Source of the DNA: Streptomyces fulvoviolaceus
GTDB taxonomy: Bacteria > Actinomycetota > Actinomycetes > Streptomycetales > Streptomycetaceae
Direction: 5' to 3'
Assembly (NCBI RefSeq): GCF_000718165.1
Contig: NZ_JOEY01000009.1
Span: 124,001-188,000, forward strand
Length of the DNA: 64,000 bases
In this document: positions 16,923 to 27,611 of the stretch, in pieces
How the letters are laid out: every line of letters starts with the position of its first letter
Numbering within the stretch: position 1 is the first letter of the stretch
Notes under the pieces: generated by a model
Database searches by the model: none
Told to the model about the DNA's origin: nothing
The model's input: the letters and a program-made list of their open reading frames with translations, nothing else
Made by a program: the position numbers and the translations under genes

Positions 16923-16934
16923 AGGTCTAAACCA
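16923..16934. promoter_or_regulatory. DasR-site-like palindrome upstream of acsA
   Basis: AGGTCTAAACCA matches the core of the DasR operator (TGGTCTAGACCA) at 10 of 12 positions and lies about 90 bases upstream of the acsA GTG. DasR senses glucosamine-6-phosphate, so it would link amino-sugar supply to acetate activation. This is a motif match by eye only. Confidence 0.35.
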
Positions 16935-17021
16935 ATTTTCGGTCGACCCTTGTCATCTCACCCCCCGGTCTGATGAGCTGTGGCCTGGGACACAACGGAC
17001 ACCCTGGGAAAGGCAGATGCC

Positions 17022-18980
<1,959 letters not shown>

Positions 18981-18995
18981 CCGAGCAGGACGATG

Positions 18996-19032
18996 AAGGG
19001 CACCCGGCAGCAAACGCGCCGGGTGCCCTTTT
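18996..19032 (+). terminator. Rho-independent terminator after acsA
   Basis: AAGGGCACCCGGC (18996-19008) pairs perfectly with GCCGGGTGCCCTT (19018-19030), followed by a TTTT run ending at 19032. It begins 15 bases after the acsA stop. Confidence 0.92.
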
Positions 19033-19156
19033 CACACCTAACGTGGTGATCGCCGGATTCCTCCCCGCGCGCTTTAGGTAAACTAAACAATCAAGGTGCG
19101 CCGGGAAGTCTGGTCGGCAAGTGCTCAGTCATGCCCACCGACCGGAGGTCTCCCCC

Positions 19157-20593
19157 GTGGCCGCGCCCCGCACCACCCCCACCCGCAAGGTCCTCGGACG
19201 GCTGTCCCTGCCCGAGCGGACCTTCGTCGCGGACGCCCTGCGGACCGAGACGGTCGGCGGTGTGCTGCTGCTCGTCGCCGCCATCGCGGCGCTGGTCTGG
19301 GCGAACGTCCCGGCGCTGCACGACAGTTACGAGAGCGTCAGCCACTTCCACCTCGGCCCCGCGGCCCTCGGACTCGACCTCTCCATCGCGCACTGGGCGG
19401 CCGACGGCCTCCTCGCGATCTTCTTCTTCGTCGCCGGCATCGAGCTCAAGCGCGAGCTCGTCGCCGGTGACCTCAAGGACCCCAGGGCGGCCGCGCTGCC
19501 CGTGGTCGCGGCCCTGTGCGGCATGGCCGTACCGGCGCTCGTCTACACGCTCACCAACGTCACCGGCGGCGGATCGCTCGACGGCTGGGCCGTCCCCACC
19601 GCCACCGACATCGCCTTCGCGCTGGCCGTGCTCGCCGTCATCGGTACGTCGCTGCCGAGCGCCCTGCGCGCGTTCCTGCTCACCCTCGCCGTCGTCGACG
19701 ACCTCTTCGCGATCCTGATCATCGCGGTCTTCTTCACGGCGGACATCGACTTCGTCGCGCTCGGCGGCGCGGTGGTCGGCCTCGCCGTCTTCTGGCTGCT
19801 GCTGCGCAAGGGCGTACGCGGCTGGTACGTGTACGTCCCGCTCGCGGTCGTCATCTGGGCGCTGATGTACAACAGCGGCATCCACGCCACCATCGCGGGC
19901 GTCGCGATGGGTCTGATGCTGCGCTGCACCACCCGCGAAGGTGAGAAGCACTCGCCGGGCGAGCACATCGAGCATCTCGTACGTCCGCTGTCGGCGGGCC
20001 TGGCCGTACCGCTCTTCGCCCTCTTCAGCGCGGGGGTCGCCCTCTCCGGCAGCGCGCTGGGCGACGTGTTCACCAAGCCGGAGACGCTCGGCGTGGTCCT
20101 CGGGCTCGTCGTCGGCAAGGCGTTCGGCATCTTCGGAGGGACGTGGCTGACGGCCCGCTTCACCCGGGCCTCACTCAGCGACGACCTCGAGTGGGCCGAC
20201 GTGTTCGCGGTGGCGACCCTCGCCGGCATCGGCTTCACCGTCTCGCTGCTGATCGGCGAGCTCGCCTTCAACGGGGACGCGGCGCTCACCGACGAGGTCA
20301 AGGCCGCCGTACTGATCGGCTCCCTCATCGCGGCGACCCTGGCCACGGCGCTGCTGAAGATACGGAACGCCAAGTACCGCCGCATGGTCGAGGCCGAGGA
20401 GCGCGACGACGACCTCGACGGCATCCCGGACATCTACGAGGAGCACGACCCCGCGTACCACCTGCGGATGGCCGAGATCTACGAGAACAAGGCCGCCGAG
20501 CACCGCCGGATCGCCCAGGAGAAGGCCTCGGCGCGCCACGGGCTTGCCGAAGTGGCGGGCGGGGCAGGCGACGGGGACGGCAGTCCGGCATGA
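19157..20593 (+). CDS. nhaA: Na+/H+ antiporter NhaA
   Basis: An integral membrane antiporter of 478 residues. Typical segments are FFFVAGIELKRELVAGDL, WAVPTATDIAFALAVLAVIG and TLAVVDDLFAILIIAVFF, where the paired Asp-Asp is the ion-binding site, then GIGFTVSLLIGELAF. It exports sodium in exchange for protons and controls internal pH. A hydrophilic C-terminal tail of about 70 residues, with RDDDLDGIPDIYEEHDPAYH, is longer than in the E. coli protein. GTG 19157 follows GGAGG; ATG 19130 lies in another frame and the in-frame start 19121 lacks a ribosome site. A short palindrome TTTAG-N5-CTAAA (19073-19087) lies upstream. Confidence 0.94.
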   Translation: MAAPRTTPTRKVLGRLSLPERTFVADALRTETVGGVLLLVAAIAALVWANVPALHDSYESVSHFHLGPAALGLDLSIAHWAADGLLAIFFFVAGIELKRELVAGDLKDPRAAALPVVAALCGMAVPALVYTLTNVTGGGSLDGWAVPTATDIAFALAVLAVIGTSLPSALRAFLLTLAVVDDLFAILIIAVFFTADIDFVALGGAVVGLAVFWLLLRKGVRGWYVYVPLAVVIWALMYNSGIHATIAGVAMGLMLRCTTREGEKHSPGEHIEHLVRPLSAGLAVPLFALFSAGVALSGSALGDVFTKPETLGVVLGLVVGKAFGIFGGTWLTARFTRASLSDDLEWADVFAVATLAGIGFTVSLLIGELAFNGDAALTDEVKAAVLIGSLIAATLATALLKIRNAKYRRMVEAEERDDDLDGIPDIYEEHDPAYHLRMAEIYENKAAEHRRIAQEKASARHGLAEVAGGAGDGDGSPA

Positions 20594-20632
20594 TCTGACG
20601 GGACGGTACAAAAGAGAATGAGGGAGACCGCG

Positions 20633-21133
20633 ATGAGCGAGCCCGACGGCAGCCCGGTCGGCGCCGAACGCAGCATCGGCCAGCTGTTCGCCTCGGCGAC
20701 GACCGATATGTCGGCGCTGGTGCACGACGAGATCGCGCTGGCCAAGGCGCAGCTCAAGCGAGATGTGAAGCGCGGTGCGACGAGCGGCGGCGCCTTCATG
20801 GTGGCGGGCGGCGTGCTGGTGTTCTCCCTGCCGATGCTGAACTTCGCGCTCGCGTACGGCATCCGGACCTGGAGCGACTGGAACCTCGCGATCTGCTTCC
20901 TGCTGTCCTTCGCGGCGAACGTGCTCGTCGCGGTCGGCCTCGCGCTGATCGGCGTCGTCTTCGCGAAGAAGGCCAAGAAGGGTGGCGGCCCGCAGAAGGT
21001 CGCCGCCTCCGTGAAGGAGTCGGCGGGCGTTCTGCAGAAGGCCAAGCCGCACGCGCGGGCGGACAACAAGGTCCTGGAGGAGCGGGTGCGTGACGCGAAG
21101 GTCATCGAGGCTGTGGCACGCTCGTCGTCATGA
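20633..21133 (+). CDS. Phage holin-X family membrane protein (actinobacterial)
   Basis: A protein of 166 residues with two adjacent membrane helices (about 58-80 and 87-112), preceded by an amphipathic segment TTDMSALVHDEIALAKAQLKRD and followed by a Lys-rich tail. This is the actinobacterial holin-X/DUF1469 layout. The holin name is a family label; no endolysin is nearby, and the gene belongs to the housekeeping cluster (Rv3669 position). ATG 20633 is preceded by GAGGGAG. Its stop overlaps the epoxide hydrolase start (ATGA), so the two are translated together. Confidence 0.85.
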   Translation: MSEPDGSPVGAERSIGQLFASATTDMSALVHDEIALAKAQLKRDVKRGATSGGAFMVAGGVLVFSLPMLNFALAYGIRTWSDWNLAICFLLSFAANVLVAVGLALIGVVFAKKAKKGGGPQKVAASVKESAGVLQKAKPHARADNKVLEERVRDAKVIEAVARSSS

Positions 21134-22080
21134 CGGATCCCGCCACACCTTCGGCGCAACCTGCTTCGGTCGTACGGCCTGACACCCTCGACGGGAAAAA
21201 GGTGACGCACCGGGAGGTCGCCGCCAACGGCGCGCGCTTCCACATCGCCGAGATGGGGGACGGGCCGCTGGTCCTGCTGCTGCACGGCTTCCCCCAGTTC
21301 TGGTGGACCTGGCGGCACCAGCTGCCCGCACTCGCCGACGCGGGCTTCCGGGCCGTGGCCATGGACCTCAGGGGCGTCGGCGGCAGCGACCGGACCCCGC
21401 GCGGTTACGACCCCGCCAACCTCGCCCTCGACATCACCGGCGTGATCCGCTCCCTCGGCGAGCCGGACGCCGCGCTGGTCGGCCACGACCTCGGCGGATA
21501 CCTGGCGTGGACGGCGGCCGCGATGCGCCCGAAGCTCGTACGGCGGCTCGCGGTGGCCTCGATGCCGCATCCCCGGCGCTGGCGCTCGGCGATGCTCTCG
21601 GACGTCAAGCAGACGCGTGCGGGTTCCTACATCTGGGGGTTTCAGCGGCCCTGGATTCCGGAGCGGCAGCTGACCGCGGACGACGGCGCGCTCGTCGCCC
21701 GTCTCATCCGGGACTGGTCCGGGCCGAGCCTGCCGGACGACGAGGCGGTGGAGACGTACCGCAAGGCGATGTGCATCCCGTCGACGGCGCACTGCGCGGT
21801 CGAGCCGTACCGGTGGATGGTCCGGTCGATGGCGCGTCCCGACGGCATCCAGTTCAACCGGCGCATGAAGCGGCCGGTGCGGGTGCCGACGCTGCATCTG
21901 CACGGCTCGCTGGACCCGGTGATGCGGACGCGAAGCGCGGCGGGGTCCGGGGAGTACGTCGAAGCGCCGTACCGCTGGCGGCTGTTCGACGGACTGGGGC
22001 ACTTCCCACACGAAGAGGATCCGGTCGCTTTCTCGACCGAACTGATCAATTGGCTGAAGGATCCCGAACCCGATCGGTGA
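21130..22080 (+). CDS. Alpha/beta hydrolase, epoxide hydrolase type (EphE-like)
   Basis: A protein of 316 residues. The oxyanion motif is HGFPQFWWTW, then DLRGVGGSDRTPRGYD. The nucleophile elbow is VGHDLGGYLAW, with Asp near residue 119, and the C-terminal His is in GLGHFPHEED. An Asp rather than Ser nucleophile indicates an epoxide hydrolase or haloalkane dehalogenase; HGFP and the synteny with mycobacterial ephE favour the former. The natural substrate is unknown. ATG 21130 overlaps the stop of the holin-X gene. Confidence 0.88.
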   Translation: MTDPATPSAQPASVVRPDTLDGKKVTHREVAANGARFHIAEMGDGPLVLLLHGFPQFWWTWRHQLPALADAGFRAVAMDLRGVGGSDRTPRGYDPANLALDITGVIRSLGEPDAALVGHDLGGYLAWTAAAMRPKLVRRLAVASMPHPRRWRSAMLSDVKQTRAGSYIWGFQRPWIPERQLTADDGALVARLIRDWSGPSLPDDEAVETYRKAMCIPSTAHCAVEPYRWMVRSMARPDGIQFNRRMKRPVRVPTLHLHGSLDPVMRTRSAAGSGEYVEAPYRWRLFDGLGHFPHEEDPVAFSTELINWLKDPEPDR

Positions 22081-22207
22081 CCGAGTCATCGCGCCCGGTA
22101 TCCGGATCTGAACACCTGTACTACGAACAGCCACTTGCCCGGCGCATAGGCCAATTGGGGGGCGTGGGGGCGGTTATCGACCTTGGGGCAGGGGCAGACG
22201 TCGGGGT

Positions 22208-22393
22208 ATGGGCTGGACGCACGACTACAGTGACGCAGCACGCAATCGACGCTCGGCCTCGGGCCTGAGCTCCCACCAGCGAGGCGGTGGCCCGCAGATG
22301 CCGGGCGGCACGGACCTCCGGGTGGGCATCCCGCGCATCCTGCGCCGCCGGGCCCGATGGGTCTCGGTACGCCTGCGTCATCCTCGAGGCTGA
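22208..22393 (+). CDS. Small basic hypothetical protein (61 aa)
   Basis: A 61-codon frame starting MGWTHDYSDAARNRRSASGL and ending in an Arg-rich stretch. Third codon positions are strongly G/C, as in real genes here. It sits in the 330-base gap between the epoxide hydrolase and marP. There is no clear ribosome site (only GGGGT before the ATG) and no recognised domain. It may be a small Streptomyces-specific protein or a chance frame. Confidence 0.4.
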   Translation: MGWTHDYSDAARNRRSASGLSSHQRGGGPQMPGGTDLRVGIPRILRRRARWVSVRLRHPRG

Positions 22394-22407
22394 CGCGCCC
22401 CTAGACC

Positions 22408-23607
22408 TCACAACGCGCAGCTGTCGCTGTCCACCTGCTGGTTCGCGGTGCGCCCCTTGGTGATGTCCTCCTGGATCTCGTCCGTGGTGAGCGCGTAGCC
22501 GGTGTCGGCGTCGTCGAGCGACTTCGCGAAGACCACGCCGTACACCTTGCCTTGGGGTGTGAGCAGCGGGCCGCCTGAGTTGCCCTGGCGGACGGTCGCG
22601 TAGAGGGAGTACACATCGCGGCGCACGGTGCCGCGGTGGTAGATGTCCGGGCCGTTGGCCGTGATGCGCCCGCGCACGCGAGCGGCACGGACGTCGTACG
22701 CACCGTTCTCCGGGAAGCCCGCGACGATCGCGCTGTCCCCGCCGGCCGCGTCCTTGGTCGTGAACTGCAGGGCGGGCGCGTCCAGATCGGGTACGTCGAG
22801 TACGGCGATGTCGCGCTGCCAGTCGTAGAGGACGACTGTCGCGTCGTACTTCCTGCCCTCGCCTCCTATCTGGACGGTGGGCTCGTCGACGCCGCCGACG
22901 ACATGCGCGTTGGTCATGACGCGGCGGTCGCCGAAGACGAAGCCGGTGCCCTCCAGGACCTTGCCGCAGCTCTGGGCGGTGCCCATGACCTTGACGATGG
23001 AGCGCTGGGCGCGGGTGGCGACCGCGCTGCTCGCGAGGGCCGGGTCCGGGGGCTGGACCTCCTTGATCGGCTCGTTCGCGAACGGGCTGAAGACCTGCGG
23101 GAAGCCGTTCTGCGCGAGGACCGAGGAGAAGTCGGCGAACCAGGTGTCGGCCGCGTTGGGCAGCGCCCGGGAGACGCCGAGCAGCACCTTGGAGTTACGG
23201 ACCTCCTTGCCGAGCGTCGGCAGGGTGGTGCCGGCGAGGGCGGAGCCGATCAGCCAGGCGACCAGGAGCATCGCCACGACGTTGACCAGGGCGCCGCCGG
23301 TCGCGTCCAGGGCGCGGGCCGGGGACCAGGTGATGAAGCGGCGCAGCTTGTTGCCCAGATGGGTGGTCAACGCCTGGCCGACGGAGGCGCAGACGATGAC
23401 GACGACCACCGCGACGACGGCGGCGGTCGTGCTGACCTCCGCGTTGTCGGTCAGCGCGTCCCAGATGACGGGCAGGGTGTAGACGGCGACGAGACCGCCG
23501 CCCAGGAAGCCGATCACCGACAAGATGCCGACGACGAACCCCTGGCGATAGCCGACGATCGCGAACCACACGGCGGCGACCAGCAGCAGGATGTCCAGCA
23601 CGTTCAC
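22408..23607 (-). CDS. marP: Membrane-anchored periplasmic serine protease MarP
   Basis: A protein of 399 residues with four N-terminal membrane helices of the CvpA (colicin V production) type (residues 1-130), then a chymotrypsin-like protease domain. The catalytic triad is visible: His235 in MTNAHVV, Asp266 in QRDIAVLDV and Ser344 in RQGNSGGPL. Cys214 and Cys397 match the pair that forms the regulatory disulfide in the mycobacterial enzyme. M. tuberculosis MarP protects against acid and oxidative stress by processing a peptidoglycan hydrolase; the same outside-facing role is inferred. NUDIX and nth genes follow on the same side, as in mycobacteria. Confidence 0.93.
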   Translation of the reverse strand: MNVLDILLLVAAVWFAIVGYRQGFVVGILSVIGFLGGGLVAVYTLPVIWDALTDNAEVSTTAAVVAVVVVIVCASVGQALTTHLGNKLRRFITWSPARALDATGGALVNVVAMLLVAWLIGSALAGTTLPTLGKEVRNSKVLLGVSRALPNAADTWFADFSSVLAQNGFPQVFSPFANEPIKEVQPPDPALASSAVATRAQRSIVKVMGTAQSCGKVLEGTGFVFGDRRVMTNAHVVGGVDEPTVQIGGEGRKYDATVVLYDWQRDIAVLDVPDLDAPALQFTTKDAAGGDSAIVAGFPENGAYDVRAARVRGRITANGPDIYHRGTVRRDVYSLYATVRQGNSGGPLLTPQGKVYGVVFAKSLDDADTGYALTTDEIQEDITKGRTANQQVDSDSCAL

Positions 23608-23703
23608 CGGTTCAAGCCTCGCCTCATCACTTCACATCCACTACAGGTCGACCGGGGGTCCGGGGGTTGTCCCCCGGGAAGACACAGCACAAAGGTCACC
23701 CTG

Positions 23704-24405
23704 TCATGCGCGCCAGTCGAGGGGGACCTGCTTCTCGCGGTCCCAGGGCAGTTCCCAGCCCGAGTAGTGGAGCAACCGGTCGATGACGCCGGCCGTGAAA
23801 CCCCACACGAGTGCCGATTCGACCAGAAATGCCGGACCTCGGTGACCGCTGGGGTGGACGGTTGTGGCTCTGTTGTCGGGATCGGTGAGATCCGACACGG
23901 GAACGGTGAAGACGCGCGCCGTCTCGTTCGGATCGACGACCCCGACCGGGCTCGGCTCGCGCCACCAGCCCAGGACCGGCGTCACGACGAAGCCGCTGAC
24001 CGGGATGTACAGCTTGGGCAGCGCACCGAAGAGCTGGACGCCGGCCGGGTCGAGCCCCGTCTCCTCCTCGGCCTCGCGCAGGGCGGCCCGCAGCGGCCCG
24101 TCGCCCTTCGGGTCGCCGTCCTCGGGGTCGAGGGCACCGCCGGGGAAGGAGGGCTGGCCCGCGTGGGAGCGCAGCGAGCTCGCGCGCTCCATGAGCAGCA
24201 GCTCGGGACCCCTGTCGCCGTCCCCGAAGAGGATCAGGACGGCCGACTGCCGCCCCGCGCCGTCCTCCGGCGGCAGGAAGCGGCTCAGCTGCAGCGGCTC
24301 GACCGTCTCCACGGCGTGCACCACCGGATCCAGCCAGTTCGGCAGACCCTCCTTGCTGAGCGTCACGTCCTCCGTCACGCCCTCCGTATGGCTCGCGCGC
24401 GTCAT
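23704..24405 (-). CDS. NUDIX hydrolase (CoA pyrophosphatase-like)
   Basis: A protein of 233 residues. The Nudix box is present as FPGGALDPEDGD, then LRAALREAEEETGL, with the short insertion typical of the CoA pyrophosphatase/NUDT7-like group. Upstream is QPSFPGG, as in that group. It would hydrolyse CoA or a related nucleoside diphosphate derivative, which is a family inference. I chose ATG 24405, with GGGGGTGG just upstream; a start at 24471 adds 22 residues with no homology signal. It lies between marP and nth on the same strand, matching mycobacterial order apart from a missing thioredoxin-like gene. Confidence 0.87.
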   Translation of the reverse strand: MTRASHTEGVTEDVTLSKEGLPNWLDPVVHAVETVEPLQLSRFLPPEDGAGRQSAVLILFGDGDRGPELLLMERASSLRSHAGQPSFPGGALDPEDGDPKGDGPLRAALREAEEETGLDPAGVQLFGALPKLYIPVSGFVVTPVLGWWREPSPVGVVDPNETARVFTVPVSDLTDPDNRATTVHPSGHRGPAFLVESALVWGFTAGVIDRLLHYSGWELPWDREKQVPLDWRA

Positions 24406-24478
24406 CGCCACCCCCGTTCTGCCGAGTCCAACGCCTGACCGCCCCGAGATCGTTCCTGGGAACGTACCCAACCGGGTG

Positions 24479-25540
24479 TCATCCGGCCCCCAGTGGCGGC
24501 GCCGGCTTCCCGCCCGCGTCCAGGTAGGCCTGCGGAGGGTTGAGGCGCTGGCCGGGGAAGCCGCCCTTCTCGTACTTGAGGAGCTTCCGCGCCTTCTCCG
24601 GGTCCGTCTCGCCCTCGCCGTACGCCGGGCAGAGCGGGGTGATGGGGCAGGCGCCGCAGGCCGGCTTGCGGGCGTGGCAGATACGGCGGCCGTGCCAGAT
24701 CACGTGGTGCGAGAGGTCCGTCCACTCACTCTTCGGGAAGAGCGCGCCGATCGCGGCCTCGATCTTGTCGGGGTCGGTCTCGTCGGTCCACTGCCAGCGC
24801 CGCACCAGCCGCTGGAAGTGCGTGTCCACGGTGATGCCGGGCCGCCCGAAGGCGTTGCCGAGGACGACGAAGGCGGTCTTGCGGCCTACGCCGGGCAGCT
24901 TGACGAGGTCCTCCAGCCGGCCGGGCACCTCACCGCCGAACTGCTCCACCAGCGCCTTCGACAGCCCTATCACCGACTTGGTCTTGGCCCGGAAGAAGCC
25001 GGTCGGGCGGAGGATCTCCTCGACCTCCTCGGGGTTGGCCGCGGCCAGGTCCTCAGGGGTCGGGTACTTGGCGAAGAGGGCGGGTGTCGTCTGGTTGACC
25101 CTGAGGTCGGTGGTCTGGGCGGACAGGACCGTGGCGACGACCAGTTGGAAGGGGTTCTCGAAGTCCAGTTCGGGGTGGGCGTACGGATACACCTCCGCGA
25201 GTTCGCGGTTGATGCGGCGGGCGCGGCGGACGAGCGCGGTCTGCGACTCGTTCGACTTCGCCGGGGGCTTCTTGGCGACGGTCTTCGCGGGCGCCGCCTT
25301 CTTGACCGCGGGCGCCGCCTTCTTGACCGCGGCCGTGGCCTTCCTGGGAGCCACCGTCGCCTTCTTCACCGCAGCCGTCGTCTTCGCCGGGGCCTTCTTC
25401 GCCGCGCTCACCGGAGCCTTCCCTGCCGCTTTTGCCGTTTTCTTTCCGCCACCGGAGCCCTGTTCGCCCACAGCGGAATCTCGACGTACAGCCACCCGCC
25501 CAGCCCCCTTGGCCTGTGCTCTCACCGGCGATTTGGACAC
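24479..25540 (-). CDS. nth: Endonuclease III with histone H1-like N-terminal tail
   Basis: A base-excision DNA glycosylase/AP lyase of 353 residues that removes oxidised pyrimidines. The catalytic core (residues 103-335) has HhH motif [10 protein letters not shown] with Lys221, catalytic Asp239 in VDTHFQRL, and the [4Fe-4S] cysteines 288, 295, 298 and 304. Residues 30-98 form an added tail of Ala/Lys/Pro repeats ([24 protein letters not shown]), like histone H1 and HupS-type tails. E. coli Nth has only about 211 residues. The tail probably binds DNA non-specifically. Its repeats are nearly identical at the DNA level (25280-25400), a source of length variation. Confidence 0.94.
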   Translation of the reverse strand: MSKSPVRAQAKGAGRVAVRRDSAVGEQGSGGGKKTAKAAGKAPVSAAKKAPAKTTAAVKKATVAPRKATAAVKKAAPAVKKAAPAKTVAKKPPAKSNESQTALVRRARRINRELAEVYPYAHPELDFENPFQLVVATVLSAQTTDLRVNQTTPALFAKYPTPEDLAAANPEEVEEILRPTGFFRAKTKSVIGLSKALVEQFGGEVPGRLEDLVKLPGVGRKTAFVVLGNAFGRPGITVDTHFQRLVRRWQWTDETDPDKIEAAIGALFPKSEWTDLSHHVIWHGRRICHARKPACGACPITPLCPAYGEGETDPEKARKLLKYEKGGFPGQRLNPPQAYLDAGGKPAPPLGAG

Positions 25541-25642
25541 CCGGCCAGCCTAGAGCCCGGCACCGACATCCGCCCCGGACCCCGAAGACCGGCCCCCAAT
25601 TGGACCCCTGCCGCTTACCTCGGGACACGTGTGCGGCATCCT

Positions 25643-25656
25643 TGTGACAGATCACA
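25643..25656. promoter_or_regulatory. CRP-like inverted repeat upstream of crp
   Basis: TGTGA (25643-25647) and TCACA (25652-25656) are separated by four bases instead of the canonical six. The site is about 90 bases before the crp start. It could be an autoregulatory site, but the short spacing makes this uncertain. Confidence 0.35.
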
Positions 25657-25746
25657 CTGTTTGGACCGTCCGGCAAAATGGGGAACACGGACCCCTGGTA
25701 AGCGGGGGAGCAAGATCCCCTGAGCAGGTCGACAAGGAGAGAACTC

Positions 25747-26421
25747 GTGGACGACGTTCTGCGGCGCAATCCGCTCTTCGCGACGCTCGACGACGAGCAG
25801 TCCGCGGAGCTGCGCGCCTCTATGAGTGAGGTGACCCTCGCACGCGGTGACTCGCTGTTCCACGAGGGCGACCCCGGCGACCGGCTCTATGTCGTCACCG
25901 AGGGCAAGGTCAAGCTTCACCGCACGTCGCCCGACGGCCGCGAGAACATGCTGGCCGTCGTCGGCCCCGGTGAACTCATCGGCGAGCTGTCGCTGTTCGA
26001 CCCGGGCCCGCGCACGGCCACGGCCACCGCGCTGACCGAGGTCAAGCTGCTCGGCCTCGGCCACGGCGACCTGCAGCCCTGGCTGAACGTGCGCCCCGAG
26101 GTCGCCGGCGCCCTGCTGCGCGCCGTCGCCCGGCGCCTGCGCAAGACCAACGACCAGATGTCCGACCTGGTCTTCTCGGACGTCCCCGGCCGCGTGGCCC
26201 GTGCGCTCCTCGACCTCTCGCGCCGCTTCGGCGTGCAGTCCGAGGAGGGCATCCACGTCGTCCACGACCTGACGCAGGAGGAGCTGGCCCAGCTGGTCGG
26301 CGCATCCCGCGAGACGGTCAACAAGGCCCTCGCCGACTTCGCCCAGCGCGGCTGGCTCCGCCTGGAGGCGCGGGCCGTGATCCTGCTGGACGTGGAGCGG
26401 CTCGCGAAGCGCTCCCGCTAG
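25747..26421 (+). CDS. crp: cAMP receptor protein Crp (Crp/Fnr regulator)
   Basis: A protein of 224 residues. The N-terminal cyclic-nucleotide domain has PGELIGELSLFDPGPRTATA, with Glu80 and Arg89 at the ribose/phosphate positions, followed by a long dimerisation helix. A C-terminal winged helix has LTQEELAQLVGASRETVNKALADF. GTG 25747 has AAGGAGAGAAC upstream. In S. coelicolor, Crp with cAMP controls germination, growth and antibiotic production, and in M. tuberculosis it is a virulence regulator (Rv3676). A CRP-like repeat lies upstream and a strong hairpin terminator follows the gene. Confidence 0.95.
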   Translation: MDDVLRRNPLFATLDDEQSAELRASMSEVTLARGDSLFHEGDPGDRLYVVTEGKVKLHRTSPDGRENMLAVVGPGELIGELSLFDPGPRTATATALTEVKLLGLGHGDLQPWLNVRPEVAGALLRAVARRLRKTNDQMSDLVFSDVPGRVARALLDLSRRFGVQSEEGIHVVHDLTQEELAQLVGASRETVNKALADFAQRGWLRLEARAVILLDVERLAKRSR

Positions 26422-26436
26422 GCGCGTCACGTCGTA

Positions 26437-26468
26437 CGAAGGGCCCTGCCGCGCGGCAGGGCCCTTCG
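26437..26468. terminator. Terminator hairpin after crp
   Basis: The fifteen bases 26437-26451 are an exact inverse of 26454-26468 (core AAGGGCCCTGCC), making a 13-15 bp stem with a tight loop. There is no U-tract; GC-only hairpins are common terminators in Streptomyces. Confidence 0.8.
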
Positions 26469-26502
26469 CGTACCCGCAGCAGGGTTCTTCTCATGTCCAG
26501 GG

Positions 26503-27550
26503 GTGGGGATGTACGAGGACAAGGCGCCGGAGTCGGTCTGGCGGCGCTCGTGGTGGCGGCGCTCGCCGCGGCGGCTGTGGAGATCGCCGTATGTGAAGGG
26601 CGAGCGGGGTGACAGACCGCTGGGGCTGTGGGTGACGGACGACGCCGTCGTGGTCGTCCGTCTCGACCGGGTGCAGGCCTTCCGCGTCACCACGGGCGTG
26701 CCGCTGTGGACGTGGCGGCCGCCCGGCGAGGAGGTGGTCGTGCTGGCCTCCGCCGACGTGCGGGACGGCCTGGGAGTGGTCCTGCACTACGACGACGGCG
26801 CCCGGGACCCGAAGCACGTCGGCCTCACCGCCCTGGACCTCGGCTCGGGCACGGTCGCCTGGAGCCGGGAGCAGGACAAGGAACGGCTCGGGTACATCGG
26901 CACGCACCCGAGCGGCACGGCCCTCGGCGGAGGCCGTATCGCCACCGAGGACCACCACTGGGACGGCCGCAGGACCCTGCGCGCCCTCGACCCGCGTACC
27001 GGCGAGATCGAGTGGGAGCATCCGCTCACGAACCCTCGGATCGAGAAGGCGTCCGCCCTGCTTGCAGAGCCTCGTGGCGCGGTTGGAGGGGCGTGGCGCG
27101 CGGAGCAGGCCCCGGCTGCTCGTCGTGGGCGAGGGCGGGGCTGAAGGCGTGAACATCGCGCTGCCGAAGGGGTACGAACGGTTCGGGGAGCGGCTCGCGG
27201 TGGCTGGAAACGTCCTCGCGGTGAGGCTGGCGCCCACCAAGGAGGACGAATACGACAAGGGCACCAAGATCGGGGCGTTCTCCCTCTCCTCGGGCCGGCT
27301 GCTGTGGGAGTGGCGGGGCAAGGGGTCCTCGTACGCCACCGTCCTGGCCCACCGCGGCTGGCTGCTGGTCCTGCACCGCTACGGCGACCGCCTCAGCGTG
27401 CTCGATCCCGCCGACGGCCGGGTCGTGACCCGTCGCCGGCTGCGCGGCCACGGATTCCATTCACGGGCGGCCGCGCGGGGCGATGTGATCGCCTTGAGCT
27501 GTGATGCCGTCGACGACACGGGTCGCCTCCGCGTGTTCCGCTGGAGATGA
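26503..27550 (+). pseudogene. PQQ-type beta-propeller protein, interrupted by a frameshift
   Basis: Two overlapping frames together encode one propeller-like protein of about 348 residues. The first (26503-27144) carries GDRPLGLWVTDDAVVVVRLD and LRALDPRTGEIEWEHPL and reads out of homology after EKASALL near 27060. The second (from about 27062 to 27550) continues with QSLVARLEGRGARSRPRLLV, LSSGRLLWEWRGKG and LDPADGRVVTRRRLRGHG. Removing one T at 27062-27063 (CTGCTTGCAG to CTGCTGCAG) would join them. It may be a real lesion or a sequencing error. The start is GTG 26503 or ATG 26509. Function is unknown; DPxTGxxxW repeats are typical of PQQ-like propellers. Confidence 0.65.
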
Positions 27551-27611
27551 CCCCGTTCGGCGGTGCCGTAAATCCCCTGCTCCGGCACTCGCCTCGGGGC
27601 ACAGTGAACCC

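Noticed and set aside
20633-21133. Prophage remnant suggested by the holin-family protein
   Set aside because: The gene lies in a conserved housekeeping cluster and is coupled to an epoxide hydrolase gene; no other phage gene is nearby.
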